Notes: a model not told the origin generated them from the letters alone. DNA of 64,000 nt from Limnohabitans sp. INBF002 (GCF_027924905.1 NZ_AP027055.1:2046001-2110000); one strand, 5' to 3'; positions 18,920 to 28,010 are shown, counted from the stretch's first letter. A program made the numbers and translations.

Positions 18920-19145
18920 ATACAGCTTCGGCCGCCTTGATGGGCCGGCAGTCACCGCAGAAGAAATGGCTTTTGTCCAAGAGGCGCCGAAACGACCCTA
19001 AAGCGCGAGGCTTGTGCAACCCACACTTCATACAGCTCATGGTGTTGATCATGTTGCCTGTTGCACCGAAGGGACTTCCGCCCGCTTTGGATTTGTAGCG
19101 AAGACCGTCGCTGGCGATTTTTGTGGTTACGTCGTCTCTGCTCAT
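18918..19145 (-). CDS. Small zinc-ribbon protein of unknown function
   Basis: A 75-residue protein with two Cys pairs, CMKCGLHKPRALGS and FFCGDC, spaced about 26 residues apart as in a four-Cys zinc ribbon, after a basic N-terminus (MSRDDVTTKIASDGLRYKSK). No known family was recognised, but the ordered Cys pairs, its own terminator shared with the phasin gene and the ATG at 19145 support a real gene. It might bind nucleic acid; that is inference. Confidence 0.65.
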   Translation of the reverse strand: MSRDDVTTKIASDGLRYKSKAGGSPFGATGNMINTMSCMKCGLHKPRALGSFRRLLDKSHFFCGDCRPIKAAEAV

Positions 19146-19254
19146 TTCCCAATTTTATCAAATTAGCGCCAAGGGTAAGTGCCTAGCGCCTGTCTTACAC
19201 TTTCGCCCGGCGTGTTCAGCCCAGACACCAGATCAACCCATCTATTGAGCCCGA

Positions 19255-20880
19255 ATGACCACGACCCACTATTTAGCCAACAAACATCTAGCGAACGATG
19301 GCGGGCTTGCGGATTCCAATCGATCCTTGCATCTGATTGAGCAACGCCACCGCCTGCTGGCTGACTATGCCAACGACGTGATCTGGACCATGGGCCTGGA
19401 TGGTGCCATCACTTACATCAGCCCCGCCGTTTTTAAGCTTCGCGGACTCACGCCCGAAGAAGCGATGCAGCAAACCATCGACCAAATACTGACACCCGAT
19501 TCGCAAGCCGTTTCAACCCAATACGTCATAGACGTGCTGCAAGCCGCACAACGTGGCGAAACGCCCAAAAACTTCCACGGCGAATTGGAGTACTACCGCA
19601 AAGATGGATCCACCTTTTGGACCGAAGTCTTGGCCTTCCCTTTGGCCGATGCACAGGGGGCGTTGATCGAAATTTTGGGCGTGACCCGAGACATCACGGC
19701 ACGCAAGCTCTATGAAGATGAACTGAAATCTGCGCGCCAAGCCGCCGAAAAAGCCAACAACGCCAAGAGCGAGTTTGTGGCCCACATCAGCCACGAAGTG
19801 CGCACCCCCATGACCGCCATGTTGGCCTACATGGAACAAGCCATGCACCCAACAGATGCAGCGGACCAACGTGAATCATTGGAAAAAGCGCAGTCTGCGG
19901 GTGAGCTGCTGTTGCACCTCATCAATGACATTTTGGATTTTTCCAAAATTGAATCTGGAAAAGTCGAAATTAAAAAAGCGCCCTTTGTTTTGAACCAGGT
20001 TGTCACTCAAGTCAGTGACCTGGTAGCCCACAGCGTCAAAAGCAAAGGCCTGGACTATGCCGTCCTCTTCAACATGGACGATCGCGTGACGCTGGTTGGC
20101 GACGCCCCTCGGCTCACCCAAGCCTTGCTGAATTTGACGAGCAACGCGGTGAAATTCACAGAGCAAGGTTTTGTGCGTATCTACGTGGAACAAATTGACC
20201 GCTCTGAAAATGATGTGACCCTCAAATTCTCTGTGCAAGATTCGGGGCGCGGCTTGTCTGAAGACATGTGTGAGCGTGTCTTCGAGCGGTTTGTGCAAGG
20301 TACGCAAAGCAATATCTCGCGCACCAGCGGTACCGGGTTGGGGCTTCCTATTTGCCGCCAACTGGCCCAACTGATGGCGGGCGATGCAGGTGTCACTTCA
20401 TCTTTGGGAAGCGGCTCCACGTTTTGGTTTACTGCGCGCGTGGGAACGCATGCAAATACAGCATTGACAAGTGAGCAAGGCGAAACGCTCAACCCATTTG
20501 CCCACGTCAACCTCAAGGGGCGCAGCGTACTGGTGGTGGAAGACAACGACGCTGTTCGCGATGCCATGTGCCGCCTGCTGAAACACCATGGCATGGCCGT
20601 GGACCATGCGGACAGCGGCCTCACCGCCCTCGAAAAGCTGAAAGACCAACACTACGACGTGATGCTGGTCGATGTAGAAATGCCTGACATGGGCGGCATT
20701 GAGCTGGCAGAAACGCTACGCCAGATCAACCAACTGAATTTGAAAATCATCGGCGTCTCTGCAGGCGCCGTCGGCGATGACCGCCAAGCTTGCCTGAATG
20801 CGGGCATGGATGACCATCTGGCCAAACCGTTCAAAGTGGATCACATGCTGGACAAAATTCGGCAGCATTTGACGGCGTGA
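19255..20880 (+). CDS. PAS-domain hybrid histidine kinase with C-terminal receiver
   Basis: A 541-residue soluble kinase. The PAS/PAC region (about residues 28-150; YANDVIWTMGLDGAITYISPA, ending GVTRDITARKLYE) senses an unknown cue. HisKA carries His180 in FVAHISHEVRTPM; HATPase has N, G1 and G2 blocks (SNAVKFTEQG, DSGRGLSE, GTGLGLPI). A receiver follows with Asp473 in LVDVEMPDMGG and a Lys in AKPFKVDHM. No Hpt domain or partner regulator gene adjoins it, so phosphate must go to a distant phosphotransfer protein or stay regulatory. There is no transmembrane segment. Confidence 0.93.
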   Translation: MTTTHYLANKHLANDGGLADSNRSLHLIEQRHRLLADYANDVIWTMGLDGAITYISPAVFKLRGLTPEEAMQQTIDQILTPDSQAVSTQYVIDVLQAAQRGETPKNFHGELEYYRKDGSTFWTEVLAFPLADAQGALIEILGVTRDITARKLYEDELKSARQAAEKANNAKSEFVAHISHEVRTPMTAMLAYMEQAMHPTDAADQRESLEKAQSAGELLLHLINDILDFSKIESGKVEIKKAPFVLNQVVTQVSDLVAHSVKSKGLDYAVLFNMDDRVTLVGDAPRLTQALLNLTSNAVKFTEQGFVRIYVEQIDRSENDVTLKFSVQDSGRGLSEDMCERVFERFVQGTQSNISRTSGTGLGLPICRQLAQLMAGDAGVTSSLGSGSTFWFTARVGTHANTALTSEQGETLNPFAHVNLKGRSVLVVEDNDAVRDAMCRLLKHHGMAVDHADSGLTALEKLKDQHYDVMLVDVEMPDMGGIELAETLRQINQLNLKIIGVSAGAVGDDRQACLNAGMDDHLAKPFKVDHMLDKIRQHLTA

Positions 20881-21066
20881 ACAAGGCCACTGAGCCAAGC
20901 AAGCCAGCGTCTTAGGTCACGGCTAAGCGACCTTAGCTTGGATGGGAAATGGGTCCCTGAGCCGAGATCCAAGCTACGCAAGGCGGCAATGATTTGCCGC
21001 TCAGCGTGGCAAATGCAGCAAGGTCTGTTTATTGCTTATCTCCTCTCAACCCGACACGGAGAAAAA

Positions 21067-21474
21067 ATGACAGTCAACACCATTGGACAAAGCACGTACG
21101 CCAGCGGACTGCAACAAAAGCAACAAAACATGAACAACATGTTTGCAGCCCTCAAGTCCGGCGACATGGCAGCAGCGCAAAAAGCCTATGCATCCTCTGG
21201 CATGCCGCCTATGGCCGCTACTAACACCAGCCCACTTGGTCGCCTGTACCAAGCCTTGCGCCATGAAGATTTGGCGGGCGCGCAAAAAGCTGCACTAGAT
21301 ATGCAAGGGAAAAATGGCAAAAGCTCAAGCACCGCTGCCAATCCAATCGTCAGCACGCCGACAACACCCGCCCAAAAAGCAGCGGCTGCCTTGGCGCAAG
21401 CCAGTCTGAAAGCGCAACAGTCCAGCGTTTTAGCGATGTTGGGCCAAGGTACCAACGTCAATACGTGGGGTTAA
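21067..21474 (+). CDS. Small repeat protein with GD-x(3)-AQ-x-A motifs
   Basis: A 135-residue protein without a signal peptide. Two copies of an approximately 20-residue motif occur: MFAALKSGDMAAAQKAYASS (about residues 19-38) and LYQALRHEDLAGAQKAALDM (about 57-76), followed by an Ala/Gln/Thr-rich low-complexity C-terminus. Related helical repeats occur in proteobacterial proteins of unknown function. The ATG at 21067 has GGAGA eight bases upstream; an upstream in-frame extension is not supported. It stands alone between a kinase gene and a tRNA. Confidence 0.7.
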   Translation: MTVNTIGQSTYASGLQQKQQNMNNMFAALKSGDMAAAQKAYASSGMPPMAATNTSPLGRLYQALRHEDLAGAQKAALDMQGKNGKSSSTAANPIVSTPTTPAQKAAAALAQASLKAQQSSVLAMLGQGTNVNTWG

Positions 21475-21552
21475 GTCGCGACGTTTAACTTCTCAGCACT
21501 TTTTTAGAAAACGATGAAAAATTTGTGTCATAATATCGGTCTTCTCTCCCGT

Positions 21553-21637
21553 GCCCGGGTGGTGAAATTGGTAGACGCAGGGGACTCAAAATCCCCCGCC
21601 GCGAGGCGTGCCGGTTCGATTCCGGCCCCGGGCACCA
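21553..21637 (+). tRNA. tRNA-Leu (anticodon CAA)
   Basis: Acceptor GCCCGGG pairs with CCCGGGC and is followed by A and an encoded CCA. The D-arm (GGTGAAATTGGTAGACGC), anticodon stem GGGGA/TCCCC with loop CTCAAAA (anticodon CAA at about 21586-21588), a long variable arm typical of class II tRNA-Leu, and the T-arm GGTTCGATTCC are all present. The total length is 85 bases. Confidence 0.97.
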
Positions 21638-21684
21638 TCGGTACATCTTTACCGTCCTGACTCGATAGCGCGCTTTCAGATCTT

Positions 21685-22944
21685 ATGAATGACGACGACT
21701 TTTCCGGCTTAGTCAGAAGTGGCTCTCAGCACAGCGTCTCGGTTTCCGAGCACACAGGCAACGCCAAAACCCCAAAAAACATCGTGACTTCCCATGAGGA
21801 AGAAACCGAAGCGCGTAAACGCGCGTTTGAACAAAAAGCGTTGGATGCTTTAGACGCTGAAAAAGCACTTGCAACAGCGCTGGCAGAGCACACCACACAC
21901 GTCGCACCAGACGATGGCACCACTGACGCCAATATCCAAAAAGTGGCGGCTAACAAAGAGGCCGCCAACCGCCAAACAGTTGCTGGCGAGGGTGCTGCCA
22001 AGCCCAATGTCCAAAACGTTTCCACCGATGTGCTTGAGGCTAACAACCAAAAGGTAGGCATCGACAAGATTCAAGACAACAGGCAAGGCGTCCCAACCGA
22101 TGTCATTGCATCGAATCAGCAAAACGTAGGTGGCGGCCATGTTGCGACCAACAAACAAAACATTCCCGGCGAAAAAGCGATTGAAGCCAATCGACAAGGC
22201 ATTCCTACGGATGTGATTGCGCCCAATGTGCAAGACATCAGCAGCAAGCCTCTCACGGCCAACAACCCAACCATTGCACAAGATGCACAGGGGCTCAATC
22301 GCCAATCTTTAGGTCAAGACGGCAACGCCAAAAACCAGCAAGGCATTCCCACAGATGGCATCAGCACCCATGCGCAAAATCTGGCCAAGCTAGGCGTTCA
22401 AGACAACCAACAAGCGATTGCGCAAGACGGCTTCGACACAAATCGCCAAGCACTTGCCCCAGCGCCCAGCATTGCGCCAAACAACCAAGCGATTGGCACA
22501 GAGGCCGCCTCACTCAACCGTCAAGCGGCACCGCAAGACACCCCCTCTGGCGTCAATCGCCAAGGCGTAGGCAACGAAGCCATCACATCGCATTTCGAAC
22601 CCCTGCCCTCTGGCGCGGTCGAGCGCAAGAAGGTCGACTTCCCCACAGGCTCGACCAACGGCACGGTGAATAAGGCCGCAGCAACACCTTCCGTCCAAAG
22701 AGTGAGCAAGCCGACCACCCCATCCGCTGCCGCCGTGCGCCCACCAGTAACAGCCGCCGCGCAGCAAGAAGCCAAGCTCAAACGCGAGCAAATCAACGAC
22801 GCTTTCCATGGCCGTCTCGCGGGCATCAAGCACAACGTGGAAGCACTCAACAGCCGTTTGTCTGACTTTGAAGAAAAAGTTCACAAAGAAGATGCCAACT
22901 TGATCAAAGGCAACCCAGAAAACTTTGACATCAAACTCGACTGA
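21685..22944 (+). CDS. N-x-Q tandem-repeat protein with C-terminal coiled coil
   Basis: A 419-residue protein of no recognised family. Residues about 75-315 hold roughly 18 degenerate repeats of 11-14 residues with consensus N-x-Q-x-[IV]-x-x-D-x-[IV]-x, for example NRQGIPTDVIAPN and NQQGIPTDGIST. Before them lies an acidic/charged helix (EARKRAFEQKALDALDAEKAL); after them come a Pro/Thr/Ala linker and a predicted coiled coil (KREQINDAFHGRLAGIKHNVEALN) ending DFEEKV. There is no signal peptide or membrane segment. The regular 12-13 residue period suggests a solenoid or elongated stalk. It has its own terminator. The function is unknown. Confidence 0.8.
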   Translation: MNDDDFSGLVRSGSQHSVSVSEHTGNAKTPKNIVTSHEEETEARKRAFEQKALDALDAEKALATALAEHTTHVAPDDGTTDANIQKVAANKEAANRQTVAGEGAAKPNVQNVSTDVLEANNQKVGIDKIQDNRQGVPTDVIASNQQNVGGGHVATNKQNIPGEKAIEANRQGIPTDVIAPNVQDISSKPLTANNPTIAQDAQGLNRQSLGQDGNAKNQQGIPTDGISTHAQNLAKLGVQDNQQAIAQDGFDTNRQALAPAPSIAPNNQAIGTEAASLNRQAAPQDTPSGVNRQGVGNEAITSHFEPLPSGAVERKKVDFPTGSTNGTVNKAAATPSVQRVSKPTTPSAAAVRPPVTAAAQQEAKLKREQINDAFHGRLAGIKHNVEALNSRLSDFEEKVHKEDANLIKGNPENFDIKLD

Positions 22945-22995
22945 AGGTCTTGTCACCCAGATGCCATGACTTTGGCTTCTTCCTGATTACGATGC

Positions 22996-23027
22996 ATGCC
23001 TGCCTGAACCGCAGGCATTTTTGTTTT
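22996..23027 (+). terminator. Intrinsic terminator after the N-x-Q repeat gene
   Basis: ATGCCTGC-ctgaacc-GCAGGCAT (8-bp stem) is followed by TTTTGTTTTT. It lies 51 bases after the repeat gene's stop and just before the ribosome binding site of the oxidoreductase gene. Confidence 0.88.
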
Positions 23028-23028
23028 T

Positions 23029-24159
23029 GGAGTTCCCTTGAGTCACCTCTTTTCTGAATTCACCCTCACCTCGCCAAGCGGCCCGCTGACCTTGGCCAAC
23101 CGCGCCATCGTCGCGCCCATGTGCCAATACTCGGCCAACGACGGGCAAGCCAGCGATTGGCATTTGATGCATTGGGGCAATATGCTCAACAGCGGGGCCG
23201 CCATGTTCATCATTGAGGCCACCGCCGTTGTGCCAGAGGGCCGCATCACGCCCATGTGCTTAGGACTGTGGGACGACGCGACAGCGGCGGCCTTGCAAGA
23301 CAAGCTGCATCGCGCACGCCAGCTGGCACCCAAGGTGCCCGTGTGCATTCAGCTCGCCCATGCAGGCCGCAAAGCATCCAGCGCCGTACCGTGGCAAGGC
23401 GGCCAGTTGCTCAAGCCTGAGCAAGGCGGTTGGCCAACCGAAGGGCCCTCCCCCATCCCGCATTTGGCGCAAGAAACCGCGCCGCACGAACTCGATGCCA
23501 AGGGCTTGGAACACATCAAACAAGCCTTTGCCAAAGCCGCACAACGCGCCGAAGCCATGGGCATTGAAGCCATCGAGCTGCACGGCGCACACGGCTATTT
23601 GCTGCACCAATTCTTGTCGCCCGTGGCGAATCACCGCACTGACAGCTACGGCGGCAACTTTGACAACCGCACACGCTTCCCCATGGAAGTGTTTGAGGCG
23701 GTGCGCGCGGTTTACAAAGGCACGCTGGGCATGCGCATCTCGGCCTCCGACTGGGTAGACAACGGCTGGACGCCTGAAGAAACCGCAGACTTCTCGTTGC
23801 GCTTGAAACTCGCAGGCGCCGACTTTGTGCACATCTCATCAGGTGGCGTGGCCGCACAGCAAAAGATTGCTTTGGGTCCCGACTACCAAGTGCCCTTCGC
23901 CAAATTGGTGAAACAAAAAACAGGCATGCCCACCATCACCGTGGGCCTCATCACTGAACCGCAACAAGCCGAAGACATCTTGGCGCGCGGCGATGCCGAC
24001 CTGATCGCGCTCGCCCGCGCCTTCCTCTACAAACCTCGCTGGGTGTGGGAGGCCGCAGCTGCGTTGCACGGCACGGTGCAAGCCAGCCCGCAATATTGGC
24101 GCTGCATGCCCCGTGAAGCACAAGGTATTTTTGATGCCGTGCAAATGGGACAACGATAA
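23029..24159 (+). CDS. NADH:flavin oxidoreductase, old yellow enzyme family (YqjM type)
   Basis: FMN-dependent ene-reductase acting on activated C=C bonds of enones or xenobiotics. The coding part runs from the TTG codon at 23038 (373 residues, MSHLFSEFTL); this span includes GGAG at 23029-23032, which sits 5 bases upstream and decides that start, since the next in-frame ATG falls inside the conserved PMCQYSAN motif. YqjM-type Cys and Tyr lie in that motif; HAGRKAS, HGAHGYLLHQFLSP and NHRTDSYGG complete the active site. The Bug gene follows 21 bases downstream. Confidence 0.9.
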   Translation, partial: GVPLSHLFSEFTLTSPSGPLTLANRAIVAPMCQYSANDGQASDWHLMHWGNMLNSGAAMFIIEATAVVPEGRITPMCLGLWDDATAAALQDKLHRARQLAPKVPVCIQLAHAGRKASSAVPWQGGQLLKPEQGGWPTEGPSPIPHLAQETAPHELDAKGLEHIKQAFAKAAQRAEAMGIEAIELHGAHGYLLHQFLSPVANHRTDSYGGNFDNRTRFPMEVFEAVRAVYKGTLGMRISASDWVDNGWTPEETADFSLRLKLAGADFVHISSGGVAAQQKIALGPDYQVPFAKLVKQKTGMPTITVGLITEPQQAEDILARGDADLIALARAFLYKPRWVWEAAAALHGTVQASPQYWRCMPREAQGIFDAVQMGQR

Positions 24160-24180
24160 AAAACAAACAGGAGACAACAC

Positions 24181-25182
24181 ATGACACACCTCACACGTCG
24201 CAGCCTCAACGCAGCTTTGATGGCCGCTGCCGTCATCAGCACAGGCGCATTTCTAGCCCCACTCGCGGCACACGCACAAGCTGACGCCTACCCCAACAAA
24301 CCCATCACCTTGGTGGTACCCAACCCACCCGGCGGCTTGGTGGACACCTCAGCCCGTCTGGTGAGCGAGCCTTTGGCGCGCGTTACCGGGCAATCGGTGG
24401 TGGTGGACAACAAACCCGGTGGCAGTGGCAACTTGGCCTATTCCAACGTGGCACGCAGCGCCAAAGACGGCTACACCGTGTTGGTGTCGTACTCGGGCTA
24501 TCACATTGCCAACCCCATCCTGATGGACAAACTGCCGTGGGAGTTGAAAGACCTCACACCCGTGGGCCTCATCACCGTGGCCACCAACGTGATTGCGGTT
24601 CACCCCTCGGTGCCCGCCAACAACTTGAAAGAGTTCATCGCGTGGGCCAAACAAAATCCAGGCAAGCTCAACTACGCCTCGCAGGGCAATGGCTCGGTGT
24701 CGCACATCGGCACTGAAATCTTCAAACAGCAAACCGGCATTGAAATGACGCACGTGCCCTACAAGGGCTCGGGCCAAGCGATTCAAGACGTGCTGGCGGG
24801 TCAAGTGCAGGTGTTCATCACCACACCGCCTTCGGTGATGGGCCATGTGCTCAACGGCAAACTCAAGGCTTTGGCGGTGACAGGCAAAGCGCGCCACCCA
24901 CAGCTGCCGCAAGTGCCCACCGCCGCAGAAGCTGGCTTGAGTGGCTTTGAGCTGGAATCATGGGTGGCCTTGTACGTGCCGAACGGCACGCCCAAAGAGG
25001 TGGTGCAAAAACTCTCAGCCGATGTCAAACGCAGCATGGAACAACCAGAGACCAAGCAACGCGCCGATGCCGCAGGCGTAGAAGTGCGCTACCTCACGCC
25101 TGACAACACCACCAAGCTGCTAGAGCGCGACACCACCAGCTGGGCCAAGGCCATCAAAGCGGGCAACATCAAGTTTGATTGA
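24181..25182 (+). CDS. Bug-family (TctC-like) tripartite tricarboxylate transporter binding protein
   Basis: A 333-residue periplasmic solute-binding protein. Residues 1-35 are a signal peptide with a twin-Arg-like LTRRSLNAA and a cleavage site after AHAQA. The mature sequence begins with the Bug hallmark YPNKPITLVVPNPPGG, then GGSGNLAYSNVARSAKDGYT and VPYKGSGQAIQDVLAGQVQ. GGAGA in AGGAGACAAC supports the ATG. It binds a carboxylate or similar small molecule; the permease pair tctAB at the far end of the window is not linked. It may be cotranscribed with the upstream ene-reductase gene. Confidence 0.93.
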   Translation: MTHLTRRSLNAALMAAAVISTGAFLAPLAAHAQADAYPNKPITLVVPNPPGGLVDTSARLVSEPLARVTGQSVVVDNKPGGSGNLAYSNVARSAKDGYTVLVSYSGYHIANPILMDKLPWELKDLTPVGLITVATNVIAVHPSVPANNLKEFIAWAKQNPGKLNYASQGNGSVSHIGTEIFKQQTGIEMTHVPYKGSGQAIQDVLAGQVQVFITTPPSVMGHVLNGKLKALAVTGKARHPQLPQVPTAAEAGLSGFELESWVALYVPNGTPKEVVQKLSADVKRSMEQPETKQRADAAGVEVRYLTPDNTTKLLERDTTSWAKAIKAGNIKFD

Positions 25183-25229
25183 TGCGTGTGTGGGTCGGCG
25201 CTTGAAGCAAGCCGTCCCACCCAAAACCA

Positions 25230-26144
25230 TCACCTCAAACCCTGCTCCACGTCTGCGTAGCGCAGCTGCAAACGCAGCTCGCCCTTCATGCGCGTGTTCA
25301 CCATGCGGCGCGACTCGCTCATGAAGCTCAGCTGCATGGCAGGCAACTCGGTTTGCGCTTGGGCACGGCTGATGCGCGGTGGTTTGGCTAAGCCATACAG
25401 CCCCGCCGCCATGTCAAAGTAGTCGCCCATCAACAGCTGGCTGTCGTCGTTCACGTTGTAAATACGTTGGGGCTGGCCACGCCACAACGCGAGCTGACAG
25501 GCACGCGCCAAGTCATCCGCATGGATGTGGTTGGTGAACACATCGTCCCCATGCGCCAGCACAGGCGTGCCACGCAACAGGCGTTCACGCGGCGTACCAC
25601 CCTCGCGGTCAGGGGCATAAATGCCGGGGATGCGCAGCACACTCACCCGCACGGCACTGGAACGCAAACGCCCCAAATGGCGCACACGCGCTTCGGCATT
25701 CACACGCCGTTGCGCTCTGGGTGTGATGGGGTTCACCTTGCGGCTTTCAGCCACCCACGCACCCGCACAGTCGCCATACACCCCGCTGGTCGAGCCATAC
25801 ACCACGCTGCGCGGCGCGCTTCGGCGCATCAACAGGCGGGTCAGCGTCAAAGTGCGGGGGTCTGTGCTGCCTTGCAAAGGCGGTGGGGCCAGATGCAGCA
25901 CCCGCGTGGCCCAGCCCGCCAAGCGTTGCAGGCTGGCTGGCGCATCCAAATTACCCACGATGGGCGTTACACCTTGGGCTCGCAAAGCGGCCACACGCGC
26001 AAGGCTAGAGGTCAGCGCCACCACCCGCACATGGCGCTGCACGCGCACCACGCGCTGACCCACATCACCGCAGCCGATGATGAGCAAACGCTCGCGTTTG
26101 AAGCGAGAAGGCAAGGCGCCGAGGGGGGATTGATGGACAGGCAA
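25230..26144 (-). CDS. NAD-dependent epimerase/dehydratase-like SDR protein
   Basis: A 304-residue extended/atypical SDR. The Rossmann motif is LLIIGCGDVGQRVV near residue 20; SVVYGSTSGVYGDCAGAWV provides the Ser/Tyr region and NHIHADDLARACQLAL is the usual downstream helix. It resembles E. coli YeeZ, which has no established reaction. The N-terminal 15 residues (MPVHQSPLGALPSR) precede the fold, so a later start is possible. It diverges from the 2Fe-2S reductase gene with only 34 bases between, so the promoters must overlap. Confidence 0.85.
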   Translation of the reverse strand: MPVHQSPLGALPSRFKRERLLIIGCGDVGQRVVRVQRHVRVVALTSSLARVAALRAQGVTPIVGNLDAPASLQRLAGWATRVLHLAPPPLQGSTDPRTLTLTRLLMRRSAPRSVVYGSTSGVYGDCAGAWVAESRKVNPITPRAQRRVNAEARVRHLGRLRSSAVRVSVLRIPGIYAPDREGGTPRERLLRGTPVLAHGDDVFTNHIHADDLARACQLALWRGQPQRIYNVNDDSQLLMGDYFDMAAGLYGLAKPPRISRAQAQTELPAMQLSFMSESRRMVNTRMKGELRLQLRYADVEQGLR

Positions 26145-26178
26145 AATACACCCTATAAAAGTTCAAGGATACCCAAAG

Positions 26179-27210
26179 ATGAGTTTCAACATCACGGTCC
26201 AACCCAGCGGCCGCGCATTCACCGCCACTTCTGACGAAACCCTGCTGGCCGCCGGCCTGCGCCAAGGCATTGGTCTGCCCTACGGCTGCAAAGACGGCGC
26301 TTGCGGCTCCTGCAAATGCAAAAAGATTTCAGGCGAAGTGACCCACGGCACCCACCAAGAAAAAGCCTTGAGTGCGGACGAAGAAGCCAACGGCTTTGTC
26401 CTCACCTGCTGCGCCACCGCCCACAGCGATGTGGTGCTGGAGTCGCGCCAAGTGGTGGAAGAAGGCGCCTTCCCCATCAAAAAAATGCCAGTGCGCGTCG
26501 TCTCACTTGAGAAAGTCTCGCACGATGTGATGGTCGTCAAACTGCAATTGCCTGCGACCGACCCCATGAAGTTTCATGCCGGTCAGTACGTCGACTTTTT
26601 GTTGCGGGACGGCGACCGCCGCAGCTATTCGATGGCCAATGCGCCACACACCTTCGTCGAAGGCGCGCCAGCGATTGAGCTGCACATCCGTCACATGCCC
26701 GGCGGCAAGTTCACCGACCACGTGTTTGGCGCGATGAAAGAAAAAGAAATCCAACGCATCGAAGGCCCACAAGGCAGCTTCTTCTTGCGTGAAGACTCAG
26801 ACAAACCTTTGGTGTTCTTGGCTTCGGGCACAGGCTTTGCGCCCATCAAGGCCATCTTGGAGCACATGCAGCACAAAGGCATCACACGCCCTGTGTCGCT
26901 CTACTGGGGCGGCCGCCGCCCTGCCGACTTGTACATGCACGACTGGGTGCAAGCGCAAGCCGCCGCGATGCCAAACCTCACCTACATACCCGTGGTGTCT
27001 GACGCATTGCCAGAAGACAACTGGACAGGCCGCACAGGCTTTGTGCACGCGGCGGTGTTGCAAGACCACGCCGACCTCAGCGGTCATCAGGTGTACGCCT
27101 GCGGCGCGCCCATCGTGGTGGACTCGGCCCGCGCGGCCTATACCCAAGCGGGCTTGCCATCCGACGAGTTCTACGCAGACTCGTTCACCTCTGCAGCCGA
27201 CAAGGTTTAA
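26179..27210 (+). CDS. 2Fe-2S ferredoxin/FAD reductase (CDP-6-deoxy-glucoseen reductase-like)
   Basis: A 343-residue electron transfer flavoprotein: plant-type ferredoxin domain (residues 1-95) with YGCKDGACGSCKCKKISG and a fourth Cys in VLTCCATA, then an FAD domain (RSYSMANAP) and an NAD domain (FLASGTGFAPIKAILEHM, with YACGAPIVVDSAR near the end). Domain order matches AscD/RfbI and oxygenase reductases. No partner dehydrase or oxygenase adjoins it, so its acceptor is unknown; betaproteobacterial homologues are generally annotated as glucoseen reductase without proof. Confidence 0.9.
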   Translation: MSFNITVQPSGRAFTATSDETLLAAGLRQGIGLPYGCKDGACGSCKCKKISGEVTHGTHQEKALSADEEANGFVLTCCATAHSDVVLESRQVVEEGAFPIKKMPVRVVSLEKVSHDVMVVKLQLPATDPMKFHAGQYVDFLLRDGDRRSYSMANAPHTFVEGAPAIELHIRHMPGGKFTDHVFGAMKEKEIQRIEGPQGSFFLREDSDKPLVFLASGTGFAPIKAILEHMQHKGITRPVSLYWGGRRPADLYMHDWVQAQAAAMPNLTYIPVVSDALPEDNWTGRTGFVHAAVLQDHADLSGHQVYACGAPIVVDSARAAYTQAGLPSDEFYADSFTSAADKV

Positions 27211-27233
27211 TCACCCGACGTAGACTGCGTGTC

Positions 27234-28010
27234 ATGCACCTCATCACCCCACACCCCGATCTGGAAGCCAAAGACATTGAAATGTTCAGGCCCATGCACT
27301 GGCTCGCGCTGGCATGGAAAGACATGGAACGCTGCCCCACCGCAGGCGTGACACATGGCTTGATCCTCGCCATCATCGGTGGTGGGTTGTTTTGGTTTGC
27401 ACGCCATGAGTTTTGGTGGATCGCAGCCATGCTGTCTGCCTGCATGATCGTGGCACCTTTATTGGCCATGGGCTTGTATGAGATCAGCCGCCGCTTAGAA
27501 CGCAACGAAGAGGCGACCTTGACGGATGCCTTTCGCATTTGGACTTCTGGTGATAAACGCCTGATTCAATTTGGTTTACTGCTGGCTTTGTCGAGTGCGG
27601 GTTGGTTGGTGTGCTCAGCGGCCTTGATTCACTGGATGCTGCCCGCCAGCGTGCACACACCTGCCGACTTTGTGCGACTGGTCGTGCTGCAATCCAACTT
27701 TGGTCTGTTTGAAATTTGGGTGCTGATGAGCGCCCTGATTGCCGCACCCATGTTTGCCTCTACGCTGGTGACCATTCCTTTGTTGATGGATCACCCCACG
27801 CTCACCGTGCAACAAGCGGTGCTGACCAGCTGGCGCGTGGTAGCCCTGAACCCATTCGCCATGGCGTGCTGGGCGGGCATTTTGTGTTTGTTCACAGCGC
27901 TGGGCATAGGCTCAGCCTTTTTAGGCTTACTCGGTGTGGTGCCCATGTTGGGACACGCCAGTTGGCACGCGTACCGGGACCTGGTCGCTTACGACCCTTC
28001 GGCCCACTGA
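27234..28010 (+). CDS. DUF2189 multi-pass membrane protein
   Basis: A 258-residue integral membrane protein with about six hydrophobic segments, starting MHLITPHPDLEAKDIEMFRPMHWLALAWKDM. The W-x-D-M segment, GLILAIIGGGLF and a C-terminal GVVPMLGHASWHAYRDLV are typical of DUF2189, whose role is unknown. It follows the reductase gene by 23 bases and precedes the DUF2788 gene by 6, so the three genes may be one transcript. Confidence 0.88.
   Translation: MHLITPHPDLEAKDIEMFRPMHWLALAWKDMERCPTAGVTHGLILAIIGGGLFWFARHEFWWIAAMLSACMIVAPLLAMGLYEISRRLERNEEATLTDAFRIWTSGDKRLIQFGLLLALSSAGWLVCSAALIHWMLPASVHTPADFVRLVVLQSNFGLFEIWVLMSALIAAPMFASTLVTIPLLMDHPTLTVQQAVLTSWRVVALNPFAMACWAGILCLFTALGIGSAFLGLLGVVPMLGHASWHAYRDLVAYDPSAH

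Noticed and set aside
21553..21637. tRNA-Leu as an integration site for a mobile element
   Set aside because: No integrase, direct repeat of the tRNA 3' end or phage gene lies nearby.
21900..22600. Regularly repeated DNA that might suggest a CRISPR array
   Set aside because: The period is about 36-39 bases but degenerate, in frame, and explained by protein repeats; there are no identical repeats and no cas genes.
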